From assembly GCA_964017155.1 (NCBI GenBank), contig OZ024858.1, forward strand, positions 25,230,687 to 25,294,686: a stretch of DNA of 64,000 nt, read 5' to 3'. The notes under the pieces are model-generated. The model did not search any database and was not told the DNA's origin. It was given only the letters and a program-made list of their open reading frames with translations. This DNA is from Oasisia sp. SBJ-2009. Its lineage: Eukaryota; Annelida; Polychaeta; Sabellida; Siboglinidae. How positions within the stretch are numbered: the stretch's first letter is position 1; the number at the start of each line of letters is the position of its first letter. Shown here piece by piece: positions 12,676 to 23,960 of this stretch. Position numbers and translations under genes: made by a program.

Positions 12676-12740
12676 GATATGTCATCTACGTCACAGCGTG
12701 TCACCTACGTCACGACAAGTCATCTACGTCACGGCGTATA
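12676..12740. repeat. Second GTCATCTACGTCAC cluster
   Basis: Three copies in a row: GTCATCTACGTCACAGC, GTCACCTACGTCACGAC and GTCATCTACGTCACGGC. They are the same motif as at 9.5-9.98 kb. The two clusters lie about 2.7 kb apart and could be subterminal repeats of one degraded DNA element. Confidence 0.75.
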
Positions 12741-13229
12741 TTTTATTTTATATCTCGAAACTTAACTGACTGATCTAATGAATACACACCGGTTCATACA
12801 GAAAATCGACTCGTTTTCCTTCATGAATAAACCTACCGCAACATGACGTATATATAAGTCTCAAAACAATAACTAACTACTCCTAATTTTCGCCCATGTC
12901 AGATATATGAGACGGTAGACGCTTCGAGTGGTTCAGTGGTATTTGGCTGTGTCACAAGAGCCGAATAAACACTGAGTACAACTTTTGCAAAAGTACGTAA
13001 ATAAAGTAGGCCATAAATTATAAGAAAATATGTTTGGAAAAGGGGCAATAAATGGACATCAATCTGGATATTGAATTGAATAAGAGGGAGGATGTGAACA
13101 TTTCCTGAGTGGTGAGCTGAAACTGCATTTTATGATTAACTGTAGAGTGTAGCCCGATTCACTTGTTTTATCGCCCACGCCACGCTACGCCACACCCATA
13201 GAACCGCCACGCTGACCGCTGCCAGACGT

Positions 13230-14335
13230 TCCGCTTCACTGATCACAGTGTCGACCGAAGATATCAACAGTGTGGTTGATTCGTACTTCGCGTCTGTACT
13301 TGAAACATTTAAACTGCAGCGCAGTGCCTCAGTGAAACGCCGAAAAGCGGAAAAAAGGAACAAGAAAAGACCGTTCTTGAAATAATCGAGGTAATTGCCC
13401 CGATACTAATCAAAACGATGTGTGCAGCCATGCATCTGCAGGTTGCACATCTAGACAAAGAGGTTCAGTCACTAAAGACCGGTCTTGCTGCCAGAGATGA
13501 ACAGGTTAATGGTCTGGTAAAGAAGGTGGCGACGTTGGAGGCAGAGGCTGATAGACGGGAACAATATTCCAGACGACCGAACCTCCGCTTCCAAGGCATC
13601 CTGGAAGAGGACGGTGAAAACACCGATGCTGTGGTGATCGGTATATACAATCCAGCAGAAGCTGGGTTTGACCCACATTGTTGCCGATCACCTAGAGCGG
13701 AGCCACCGACTAGGTCCGAAGCAGGACAAGCAGGGCCGGCCGCGCAAGTGGGCAATGAATGGTTGCTTCCGCAGCGAGGGGGAGCTGTGGTCGCGCGGTA
13801 GAGCGCTGGACTGTCAATCGAGGGGACGGTGGTTCAATCCCATCTGCCACCGTTTCGAAACTTAGGCAATTTCGTTTATCCCACATTTGCCTGTGTCTTT
13901 CGGAAGAGACACTAAAAGCCGGTGGTCCCTTCTATCTGGTGTCTATGCCAGGGGAAGTAAAAGATCCCACACAGGGGGCAAATGTGTAACCTGTAGTGGA
14001 CTCACTAATTCTAGAGAAGAACTCCTGCGTTAGCCCAAGTTTGGGCTGTTTGGAGGAAACCACCTAAGAACTAAGCGGTGCGTGTTTCGGGCGCGCATCC
14101 ACCTGAAGGACTACAATCGGCAATGCAAGGACAACCAGATCCATGTCAACGGAGACCTCACGGCCAAGCGAGGCGTATCGCACGCGTCAGCTGAAACGCG
14201 GGTCGTGTCCTAATCAAGACCAACTTTGGTACCGGAAAGGAGATCGGCACAGATCAGGACCTCCCAAAAATGTAAGAACTGCTAACACAAAGAAAGGAAA
14301 GTTCCTTGAGTTAATTGTTGGTATTTGGCCTGTTT
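13230..14335 (+). pseudogene. LINE ORF1 (L1-type RNA-binding protein), split by a SINE
   Basis: From about 13,418 the frame encodes a coiled coil (VAHLDKEVQSLKTGLAARD, VKKVATLEAEADRREQYSRR) and the start of the RNA-binding domain (PNLRFQGILEEDGENTD). A second frame continues with LERSHRLGPKQDKQGRPRK. The sequence is cut by a tRNA-derived SINE at about 13,779-14,070 and then resumes with VFRARIHLKDYN, IHVNGDLTAKR. These are the standard landmarks of L1-like ORF1 (coiled coil, RRM, CTD), whose product coats LINE RNA. There is at least one frameshift besides the SINE. No ORF2 follows, so this is a fragment. Confidence 0.75.
13779..14070 (+). mobile_element. tRNA-derived SINE inserted in LINE ORF1
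   Basis: The head has a Pol III A box (TGGTCGCGCGGTAGAGC) and a B box (GGTTCAATCCC) about 40 nt later, as in a tRNA, but without a foldable acceptor stem. It continues into a roughly 200-bp body (GGAAGAGACACTAAAAGCC) with no similarity to the other SINE family in this window. LINE ORF1 coding sequence resumes after it. The right edge is placed by that resumption and is approximate. Confidence 0.7.
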
Positions 14336-14789
14336 GTTAGTTTTCATTTTTTATTGTGTCACGTATAACCATGATAACCATTAGGGCATTTCCACGAAAA
14401 TTCGGAAAATTATCTGAAATTTTATTTATTGAATTTTATGGGAATATTAATTTATTTTGATAGGACATAAGTTAGTTATATAAAAAAACAGTTTTCACTG
14501 TTTGCACAATGTTTTGCATGAAAATGCTACACACGAACACTACCACTGAAATGACAATATTTCACCGACCTGAAATGTAAATAATTAGTTGCCCTTAATA
14601 GCCCTATTTTATGTTACTTACTTGGATTGCTCAGTTGCTGCCATTCCTGTGGGTGACATTGAAACTGTGAAATTGTTTTAAGCTAGAGATGGTATCAGCC
14701 AACAAGCTCCAGGATGAAGAGATCACATCACACTTTGTGCAGAGGATGGCACTAAGACGCAGTATCAAACTAGGCACCTGACTTCATCT

Positions 14790-16183
14790 TTGCTCGAGAC
14801 ACACGCCCTTTTTTGTGAAGAGTTTCCCAACGTAAAAATTGGTAAGAGTAAATTTGCAGAATTGCGGCCAAATCATGTGTTTCTCAACAGTAGACTCCCA
14901 CACAACGTTTGCTTGTGTCGCTATTGTGAGAACTTCATTGCTGCAGTCAACGCCCTGCACAACGCAATGCCAACAGTACCCACATACACACGAGTTACCA
15001 AAGACCTTCCTGTGTGACCCTGATCATCGTGAATGTTGGCTGAATGAATGTGAAGGGTGCTGTGATGGGAAAGGTTTCAGAGTTCCGAGTTCCCAAGTGA
15101 CATCCTGGGCAGTTTGGAAAAGTGATTGTGAAGGCAAACTTGGGAGAGTCACTGAGGAGTGTACCACTGATGACCTGGTGGATCACATCTGCAACATCAT
15201 ACCCAAATTCATGGAACACTGCTTCATTAAGCGGAAGCAGGCAGAATCTTACAATAGACAGAGTTGCAGCAGGTGATGTACACTCTGACACTGACAATGA
15301 ATCCCTCCTGCAGGTGGATTTTTCAGTAAACTACACCTGTGTGTTTCAGGACGAAGTGCAGAGTGCCCACTGGCAACACGCACAGATCAGTCTGTTCACT
15401 GCTGCACTGTGGTATGAGGGTACACTGCATCCAATTGTCCTAACCTCAGACAACCTAACTCACTCCAAGGGCGCCATGGTTGCATACATCGATCGCCTTT
15501 TAGAAGAAATCCCAGAAACTGTGAAGGAAGTCTCAATTTGGTCCGATTGCCCAGCCTCCCGGTTCATGGTGGCTGCTCTGAAACCTCTGCAGGAAACAAA
15601 CAGCATAGAAATCACTTGGAATTTCTTTGCCACATCACATGGCAAGGGGCCTGTAGATGGTATCGGTGGTGCTGTGAAGCATGTGGTGTGGAACTCTGTT
15701 AGAAGCAGAAAGAACATTGTAAATAATGCTTCAATTTTCACAAAAGCAGATAGTGCAAGTCATGTTAAAGTGATCGAAGTAAAACCATGTGAGATTGATG
15801 AGATCAATAAAGCATTGGGTATAGAGCAAATGTTCAATGAAGCTGGTCAAATCCAGGGGATAGCTCGAGTGCACTATGTGGCCTATAAAAATGAAAAACA
15901 GTCCACATCAGATGCTGACTCTAATGAGTGGGATGACAATGTGTCAAAACATTCTGTTGGAGGCTGGTGTGTAGTTGAATACCAAGGTAACATGTACCCA
16001 GGAGAGGTTAAGAAAATAGTGTGTGGCGAGTACCAGGTGCCAATCATGGTGCCGACTGGCAACAACTGGAAATGGCCTGTTATGCCAGATGAAATTTTCT
16101 ACACTGCTGACAAACTGTCCAAGAGACTGAAGCCACCCTTCATTGTCAACAACCGTGAACATTTTGGCATTCTGGATCTGTAA
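14790..16183 (+). pseudogene. Transposase-like protein, unassigned family, two frameshifts
   Basis: Coding sequence runs through three frames. Frame 1 (from 14,790) has KIGKSKFAELRPNHVFLNS and LPHNVCLCRYCENF. Frame 2 (from about 15,000) has RECWLNECEGC and VTSWAVWKSD. Frame 3 (about 15,265-16,183) has VDFSVNYTCVFQDEVQ, HWQHAQISLFTAALWY, VSIWSDCPASRFMVAALKPL, WNFFATSHGKGPVDGIGG and a C-terminal part with WPVMPDEIFY. Aspartates in DFS.NY, the SDCPAS segment and the GKGPVDGIGG loop look like an RNase H-fold catalytic set. This is inference; the family is common in invertebrate genomes but has no name I trust. Cysteine pairs in the middle may bind zinc. It sits between matching terminal repeats, so it is probably their cognate transposase. 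Two frameshifts make it inactive unless they are sequencing errors. Confidence 0.75.
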
Positions 16184-16506
16184 ATGATCTTAAGTGGGTG
16201 CAGAACATTTGTTTTTCAGAACATTCTGAGCAGACATGACCGCTAAACATGTTTAGTTGGTCTTAATAATAAAATGTGCATGGTCTTGCAAAATAATTGT
16301 AAATGCAAACATTTTATGAAAAATAATCGCTTCAAACATTTCTTTTTAAAAATGAAATTATTTCAGGATTTACCGGTAAATCACCATGATCAAGTGTGCA
16401 TTATATACTAATGTATGTTTTAAATGTATTATTGTGTGTTATCTAAATTACAGACTGAAAAATCCATTTCCCTCAAGCTATGATTTGTATAATGACTTGT
16501 TCTGTA

Positions 16507-16730
16507 ATAATGATTTCATGTAATGCAAGTCACAGTAATGCAAGTCACAGTAATGCGAGTCACAGTAATGCAAGTCACAGTAATGCGAGTCACAGTAATG
16601 CGAGTCACAGTAATGCGAGTCACAGTAATGCGAGTCACAGTAATGCTAGTCACAGTAATGCGAGTCACAGTAATGCGAGTCACAGTAATGCGAGTCACAG
16701 TAATGCAAGTCACAGTAATGCGAGTCAGGC
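16507..16730. repeat. 15-bp minisatellite
   Basis: About 14 copies of TAATGCRAGTCACAG in tandem, downstream of the transposase and inside its element. Because 15 is a multiple of three, several frames stay open (for example a repeated SHSNA peptide); this is a by-product of the repeat, not a gene. Confidence 0.95.
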
Positions 16731-17112
16731 TGATTGTGTAAGATTTGTGTATGTTATTAACAAAATGTCAAATCAGTAATGATGTTTTTTAAACCCTATT
16801 TATTTGTGTCTCACACAAGGGTGTTCTTTGTTTGTTATCATTTATACTTTGAAGAGAAACTTGTCATGTATCAAGTGATGTTTTTATTTTTTCCGTTTGC
16901 TGTAACACGAGTTACGCTATAATAAGACACAAATAAAAATCACACCATGTAATCAAATTACTAGAACTTTGTTGATATCGCTTAATACCTTATACCATTA
17001 TGTCCCTTTATGCATAAGTTGAATTTCTAAAATACATTATTATTAGAGATATGTCACAATAATGATCATGGAATGGTAGAAAAATGTAACGTGAGTCACG
17101 TGGAAATGCCCT

Positions 17113-17179
17113 CATACACATTGAATGCTGTGACTCACAGTGGGCAATACTTCTCATGCACACTGATGGACTGTGATTG
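17113..17179. repeat. Left stub of the 43-bp minisatellite
   Basis: Contains CTGTGACTCACAGTGGGCAA followed by CTTCTCATGCACACTGATGGA, one and a half units of the array that resumes at 20,946. The SINE starting at 17,180 separates it from the rest. Confidence 0.7.
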
Positions 17180-17264
17180 TGTAGAGCGCAATGGCTCAGG
17201 GGTAGAGCTTCGGACTCTCGACTACGAGAACCCGGGTTCGAATCCTGTGCTGCGGTGTTAAAAC
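17180..17264 (+). mobile_element. tRNA-derived SINE, 5' part
   Basis: tRNA-like head with A box (TGGCTCAGGGGTAGAGC) and B box (GGGTTCGAATCC), ending at GTTAAAAC (17,257-17,264). The remainder of the same SINE begins at 20,695 with the same GTTAAAAC, so it was split by the 3.4-kb insertion between them. An uninterrupted copy lies at 35.9 kb. Confidence 0.9.
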
Positions 17265-20200
17265 TATAGACATAAAACCATGGACTGCCAACTCAAAAAT
17301 CTCGCGCATTGATTCTTGTATCGAGATTTTGCGAGAGCAGGGGCAGCTTACTTCCGGTGTGGTTTGTTGTGCTTGGATTTGATCAGATGTTGATGGTCAA
17401 AACTGTCAATCGGCACTGCAAGTACATTTTAGTGTGAATTATTGATGGCAACCAGAGAATGGACGGTCTAGACGCCTTTATCGAGGTAAAGGATCTAGGC
17501 CTAAGTGTCAAGGGCAAGGCTCAAGGCTGACGAGGCCCAGCTAGACCCCCCCCTTGACAGGGAGCCCAGGCCAAATTTACGTTTACATTGTCAGTGGTTT
17601 CCTGTCTACCCCCCCCCCCCCCGTGACTTGGCCGAAACCTCAGTCCAGGCATTAACATCGTTGTTTTGGAGAGACCTGGCCTTATAGTATATTTCTTTTA
17701 AATATTACATGACAATTCACCGCTGAAAAGGGGCCTGATTGTCTTAAACTCTGAATGTTGTGGATCCTCCCCCAGTCCGCCCCTGGTCTATGTGTGTCAA
17801 ATTGTGAAAAGAATTAGTTCAAAGGGAAGGGGCATTGTGATTCATGTTGTGACCTAACACTATGGGGCTTTTGTTGTGTTAATGAATTGGTTGTGACCCA
17901 AGTCCTTCATTTGAATACAATCGGGCTTAACATGTGACAGATTCAATGGTATTTATTCAGTGACTCCACAATAACTAGGAGTAGCATATATTTCATTCGG
18001 CCATTTATTCTGCATATTCAGGACTTAAACCTGGATGAGCTGGACCTTGAATGCGAGTCTTTCGATGAGGCCAACATGGTCAACAGGCAAACAATTGGTC
18101 AGAGCGTTCGAACAAACACGGTAAGCTTATGGACATGTTCTGCTACAGTATGAGACACATGTATGTAATGACAAATGAATTATGTGTGTGATAATATATA
18201 ACCTGTTGCTGTGATATTATTATTACTAAGTTGGCATACTACTGAGTATAGAGTGAAATGGCAAATTATGTGAACCAGGTGTCCTTCTTTATTTAATCTC
18301 AGGTTGCAGAGTGTGACACTCGAGTGAAGGAAGTCCTGCAGCAGGTGGGGAGTTTCTGCTTCGCGGGTGCTGCCAAAGAGATGGACAGCAGCACAAAGAA
18401 AGGTGACTTTTAACATCACTTTCATAAAAACACCAACAACACAAAAACCAATTTCAAATCTTCAATTATATTCATTCTCCCAGGTTCAATGAACATACAT
18501 ATCCAGTAACTATTCGGAGTATGCCAAAGTACACTAGTTCTTTCAAACCAACATTATAATTATGTTCGATGACAAACCCACCATACACTTGTACCATGTC
18601 CAGACCATAATGTAGCCCTTGATCAAAGGGCAATAAAGTAACCTGTTGACAATGTACATTTACTAGCTAAACTAGATTTAAGTGGTAGTTATATTTCACA
18701 AAAAGAAATGGAAATTATACAATTTGAAAACTGATATAATTATGTACATCACTATGTCATGAACTTGTTATTTACCACAATACATGTATTTGTCCACTTG
18801 AACATCAAGTACATGTAGGCCTATGTACAAACATCTATTTCATCACATACTTAGTATTGGACAGCTAGGTCAACATGGTTAAGGTACATGTAATTATCAC
18901 GACAAAAAAATGTACCCCTACAAACACCAGAACAAATATACCCAGCATATCTAGGGATATCAGTAACAAGGCATCCATTCCAACATCATCCACGATGGTA
19001 CATCTTTCATACACCTAAACACAAGAACCAGGTGTTCTCCCTTATATCCTGGTGACATTACATTAAACAACCATTTCCTCAAAGTTAAATATGTCGATTC
19101 CAATACAGCAACTTGAATTACATGATCCTTACACGTACATACAAACAATTTTGGCCAACGATAAACTCCCCAATGGCTTTGCCTTTGGATATCAAACCCC
19201 TTCCCCCCACCCCATTTGGCTGAGACGTTTCGATATCTTAACATTTCAAACTATACCATAATTACATGTATAAGTTATCCTGTTATCATGACTTGAAATA
19301 CTTTTACAGAGTTTGCTTGTGTATCACATAAGATTGTGTAATCACATAAGAATAAGCAAACAATTAACAGTATTTATTTATTTGCAGTGACAGAGTTTAG
19401 TGCACTTCTGCACTCGCACTTGGAATCATGTGTGATTACCAAGTCGAGTCGAAGTTGAGGGGTGTCAATCGGGAGGCATCACAAACCGCATTCATCCAGT
19501 TAATGGCAGGAGGGGTACAGGACCTGACAACGCTCTCTGACTGACAATGTGGATCAGGAAGAGCCTGCAACAAACACTTTGATTGCAGCCAAGTCCAGGG
19601 GCAAGCTCACCTACCTGTCGAAGGATGGACAATGTCTGTTTGTTGAATTAGAAAATGTTTTTCGTTTCTTATTTCCATCTTCTGTGGTGAATGCATCTCC
19701 AACAGTCTATATGGAGAAATGTGTTGGCAATGATACCATACAGGCTGTTTCCACAGTGTCACTCATCTTGGGATACTTCATTGAAAGGAGATGTGTTATC
19801 AGATCTATATTATCTCATTATATTTTAAAGTTAGAATACATCAGAAATGTAAATGTCTCATCGAGAAAGTAAGGAACAAGAAGCGTGATTCAAAGAAAGA
19901 AAAGGCTTTGAGAAGCAAATTAGCTAAATATATGATATATCCAATGTTTAATTTCAACGTTTAAGTTACGCAATTATTACGCAACGAAATCTAGGTGCCG
20001 TACTATAGGTCTGCAACCAGAATCAGTTTTGACAACTGCGCGCGCTGTTGCCATGGTGTTTTGAACTACCGTAACTTCGTGAATTTGCGTGACTTTTTTT
20101 AGTAGTTTGCTTTCGAGTTTATCTGCGGCTCATAAGTCATCGCTGTATTTTGGGTCCAACTGTTGACGTATGATATGCAGATAGATGGCATTGTTTTGCG

Positions 20201-20694
20201 TGCAGTGATGGGGGCGTCTATATGCTTTGCATATTTCATATTATATAAGTAACAAACATGTATCCCTTACTGCTTAGTAATATGGGGCCTTCAACAGGCT
20301 GCTTTTTTTCTATATAAAATAGGCAGCCTACACACTCCCCCTGATCATGCTGGGTGAATCAATCAAATCACAAATGCACTGAGTCAGACAGCTGTCAGAT
20401 TACCAGGACAGGACGGCCGATTAACGGCACCTGGACCTATAAATACAGTGCTTAAACATACCTTCACACTCAATCACAGTATAACAACAAACTAAAAAAC
20501 AACAAATTAACTTTATGCTTACTGCTGACAAATGTAACAAAACGTTCGGTTTTATCTGGCAATTCTCTGCAACATCGCGAAGACAACGAAGTCGCGGAAA
20601 AGAAACGGAAGTAAACATACCCTGTTGATGCTCGCACATGCGCAAGCTAGAGGCGCGAGATTTGAAGTTGGCAGTCCATGGTCTTAATTCTATG
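17265..20694 (+). mobile_element. 3.4-kb DNA transposon with 8-bp target duplication
   Basis: The insert is bounded by GTTAAAAC on both sides (17,257-17,264 and 20,695-20,702), an exact 8-bp duplication inside the SINE. Its ends are inverted repeats: TATAGACATAAAACCATGGA at the left and CATAGAATTAAGACCATGGA as the complement of the right, continuing through CTGCCAACT to CTCGCGC about 45 nt in. An 8-bp duplication is typical of hAT and P elements. Inside are exon-like segments and a frame resembling a transposase C-terminus. The boundaries are very secure; the superfamily is not. Confidence 0.9.
17459..19872 (+). pseudogene. Spliced transposon gene, possibly P/THAP9-like C-terminus
   Basis: Four segments join with consensus splice sites and keep phase: 17,459-17,485 (ATG, MDGLDAFIE, then GTAAAG), 18,022-18,120 (after TTCAG; acidic, DLNLDELDLECESFDEAN; then GTAAGC), 18,303-18,402 (after TCTCAG; VAECDTRVKEVLQQVG; then GTGACT) and 19,388 onward (after TTTGCAG; VTEFSALLHSHLES). 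That reading stops at 19,459. A neighbouring frame continues EASQTAFIQLMAGG, and from 19,549 the first frame is open again with LIAAKSRGKLTYLSKDGQCL and FVELENVFRFLF, which resembles the end of P/THAP9-type transposases ('L..K.RGGL..PS....V...E..F'). I do not recognise the acidic N-terminus. Either a real short gene of 99 codons or a decayed transposase; the splice model is inferred by eye. Confidence 0.45.
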
Positions 20695-20945
20695 GTTAAA
20701 ACCTTGGCCAATTTTTTTCACTCCCTTGCTCCAGTTCACTCAGCTGTATAAATGAGTACCTGGCTATAGACAGTGGTGGATATGTGTATGAGCACCCTTC
20801 GCGCATTAATTGTTGCATATGGCTGGATGCTTCCCAGAGAAGCCGAGATGGTGTCTGAGTGAACAGGTCTGTCAGGTAAGTAAAATGTAAAGTGCTTTGA
20901 ACGGTCCTGAGGACTAGATACTGCACTATATAAAAACTTGCTTTT
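20695..20945 (+). mobile_element. tRNA-derived SINE, 3' part
   Basis: Continues the SINE broken at 17,264: AACCTTGGCCAATTTTTTTC, CTCCAGTTCACTCAGCTGTA, GCTGGATGCTTCCCAGAGAA, then the tail TGCTTTGAACGGTCCTGAGG and GCACTATATAAAAAC. It aligns with the intact copy at 35,885-36,210. Confidence 0.9.
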
Positions 20946-22195
20946 ACGTTTTACTCACAGTGCACATTATTGCTCATACGCAATGTTCGGCGGACTGTGA
21001 CTCACAGTGGATAATACAGCTCATACACATTGATAAACTGTGACTTACAGTGCACAATATTACTCATAGTATACAATACTGCTCATATACATTGATGGAT
21101 GGTGATCGACAGTAGCCAATACTGCTCATATACATTGATGGATGGTGATCGACAGTAGACAATACTGCTCATATACATTGATGGATGGTGATCGACAGTA
21201 GACAATACTGCTCATATACATTGATGGATGGTGATCGACAGTAGACAATACTGCTCATATACATTGATGGATGGTGACTGACAGTAGACAATACTGCTCA
21301 TATACATTGATGGATGGTGATCGACAGTAGACAATACTGCTCATATACATTGATGGATGGTGATCGACAGTAGACAATACTGCTCATATACATTGATGGA
21401 TGGTGATCGACAGTAGACAATACTGCTCATATACATTGATGGATGGTGATCGACAGTAGACAATACTGCTCATATACGTTGATGGATGGTGACTGAGAGT
21501 AGACAATACTGCTCATATACATTGATGGATGGTGATCAACAGTAGACAATACTGCTCATATACATTGATGGATGGTGATCAACAGTAGACAATACTACTC
21601 ATATACATTGATGGATGGTGATCGACAGTAGACAATACTGCTCATATACGTTGATGGATGGTGATCGACAGTAGACAATACTGCTCATATACGTTGATGG
21701 ATGGTGACTGACAGTAGACAATACTGCTCATATACATTGATGGACTGTGATCGACAGTAGACAATACTGCTCTTATACATTGATGGATGGTGATCGATAG
21801 TAGACAATACTGCTCATGTACATTGATGGACTGTGACCAACAATAGATAATAAGTACTGCTCATATACACTGTTGAACTGTGACTGACAGTAGACAATAC
21901 TGCTCATATATATTGATGGATGATGACTGACAGTAGACAATACTGCTCATATACATTGATGGATGGTGACTGACAGTAGACAATACTGCTCATGTACATT
22001 GATGGACTGTGACTGACAGTAGACAATACTGCTCATGTACATTGATGGACAGTGACTGACAGTAGACAATACTGCTCATGTACATTGATGGATGGTGACT
22101 GACAGTAGACAATACTGCTCATATACATTGATGGATGGTGACTGACAGTAGACAATACTGCTCATATACATTGATGGACTGTGATCGACAGTAGA
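20946..22195. repeat. 43-bp minisatellite, about 27 copies
   Basis: Units read GACAGTAGACAATACTGCTC followed by ATATACATTGATGGATGGTG and ATC. The first units are diverged and carry ACTCACAGT, matching the stub left of the SINE at 17,113; the middle is nearly uniform; the right end mixes 'ggactgtgactgacag' variants. No coding function. Confidence 0.95.
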
Positions 22196-22199
22196 CAAT

Positions 22200-23480
22200 T
22201 AGTGTAGGAGATAGCAGAATAATCGTGCAAATGATGATACAAGCATCAAATTTGGCACACTTGTTCTCCAAATGATACTAATCAAATCTGCCCGATTGGC
22301 CAATTGAAAATCCAAGATGGCGGCCATTTTTCAAGATGGCCACCAAATTAGCCGCCCGAAGTTGACGTTTTGTTTATAAGTATTTGCAGTTGTCCAATTT
22401 GTATGATCTAGGTGGGGATTCCTGTTTTCAAGCCTGCTGAAGTAGATTTTCCTGTTTATAAAGCACACTGATACATATTTTTATCACTTCGCACATTTGT
22501 TTATGATATTCATACGTTTGCATGGTTATGGGGTGTAGGGTGTAGTGTTAAAGGTAGTACCTTTGTTTCAGCAGTCAGCCACATCCATTGGATGGACTAC
22601 TGGCACTGGTCCGCACCACTAGCTCAACTCTCATCTATGGCTCCAAGAAGATGCTAGTGCACAGCATCGGCCACACCCTGGTAAACCGCGCTGGCCCGCG
22701 GGCTAAACTAGATGAGGGTAGCACACAGAAGGTCTTTGCGTGTGATGGAGTACATCTAGCTCCAAAACGTTCAAGTGCATGAAGTTGATGAAGTTCTTGA
22801 AGGAGTGATTGTCGGGCAATACCAAGGCACATTGGTGACATCACTGCTGTGAAACTCAGCATGGGGTTCAGGGTCAGCTAAGTAGGAAATGTATGTTGTA
22901 GGCCTGGGCAAGGAATTTATTATAAAATGCCATTTTTGACTTAACACAACTTTTTAACTTATTACTAGAATAACTCAATATTACATGTATCCAAGGACAA
23001 CAACATGGTCAACATGTACATAAATTGTTAGCGTGGTATGACTAATATGAAAATGTGGAAATATGTTATTTTAGCAAATTGACACTTGGCAAAAGACAAG
23101 CACAAGATTGAAAAAAGTCACTAAAAGCGATAAAAATATGAATTTGTGAAAGATACATATTATATTCGGATAGTAAAACAAGTTTCCTTCAGCCATGTCA
23201 TGGTCATTTGGGTTTTATATGACGTTTTACTTTTTTTTTAATTTAAAAACTTCAAGGTAGGTAGTATAGATTCAACCAAAAATCTTTACTTTTCAACACA
23301 GATCAACCAAATTTGGCATGTAACTAGTTTTCAATAGAATTTAGTTTAGCTATTTCTCATTTTTTGCATAAATTATGCAAATTAGGTATCCAATATGGCC
23401 ACCATGACAGTGAGAATTAGGTATATTTTGGCCATGCTCTAGCCAAACATGTAATAAAGTTACAAACTTTTAATTTAGCA
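22200..23480. other. No gene assigned
   Basis: AT-rich DNA. At 22,309-22,350 the words AAGATGGCGGCCATTTTTC and AAGATGGCCACC occur, and ATATGGCCACC returns at 23,392; such words are common near the ends of small DNA elements, but I found no paired ends. Confidence 0.4.
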
Positions 23481-23663
23481 TAGGTATTGTTGTTGCCTCT
23501 ACCACAAGTTGTGTTATCGTTTTGCGCGCCTCGAGCCGCCGCACGCCACCTGCCGGTCACCATGCGACAGGCGTCGCTATGCCGCGTGCAGCCGACGGTG
23601 GTAGTAGTCGCTACGCACCGATGCGCGCCGCCCCCCCCCCGTCGCGGGCGGACTGCAAGCAAC

Positions 23664-23733
23664 CTCGCCGCTCGCCGCTCGCCGCTCGCCGCTCGCCGCT
23701 CGCCGCTCGCCGCTCGCCGCTCGCCGCTCGCCG
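23664..23733. repeat. CTCGCCG microsatellite, about 10 copies
   Basis: Perfect 7-bp repeats in a GC-rich island (about 23,520-23,745) that contrasts with the AT-rich surroundings. The open frames across it come from the repeat. Confidence 0.95.
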
Positions 23734-23960
23734 CGGTGGGCACCGAGACTGCTGTTTTTTAGATGCAGGGTTACTAGTTAGGTTATCACAAGTTGTGAGA
23801 CTTTAAATTAACGTTGACATTATTTATATTGTTCACTGTGTAGGTAGTTTAAACGACCAGCGCTTTAACTATGGGAACTGAACGTTGATATCACATAGAG
23901 ACGGTAGCCCTATTGCCAGACTCTAGTACGGGAGACGCCGGTACGAGCCCCACGACGGGA

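Larger units (their letters stand above)
14383..17112 (+). mobile_element. DNA transposon with AGGGCATTTCCACG ends
   Basis: The 14-nt sequence AGGGCATTTCCACG starts at 14,383 and its exact reverse complement ends at 17,112, giving a 2.73-kb unit that contains a transposase-like gene and a 15-bp minisatellite. I could not see a convincing target duplication. A smaller element at 40.74-42.80 kb has related ends (GGGCAATTCCA), which suggests one family. The superfamily is not one I can name. Confidence 0.65.

Noticed and set aside
13779..13855. tRNA gene
   Set aside because: A and B boxes belong to a SINE inserted into LINE ORF1; no acceptor-stem pairing or terminator.
16480..16779. Frame encoding a SHSNA repeat peptide
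   Set aside because: Generated by the 15-bp minisatellite; open equally in other frames and on the other strand.
14383..17112. Assignment of the transposon to a named superfamily such as Kolobok
   Set aside because: No target duplication is visible (TTAA would be expected for Kolobok) and the protein family could not be named from sequence alone.
17180..17255. tRNA gene
   Set aside because: A and B boxes are present but it continues into a SINE body shared with 35.9 and 48.3 kb; the stem does not pair properly.
23487..23806. Arginine/alanine-rich frames near 23.6 kb
   Set aside because: They arise from the CTCGCCG repeat and surrounding GC-rich DNA.
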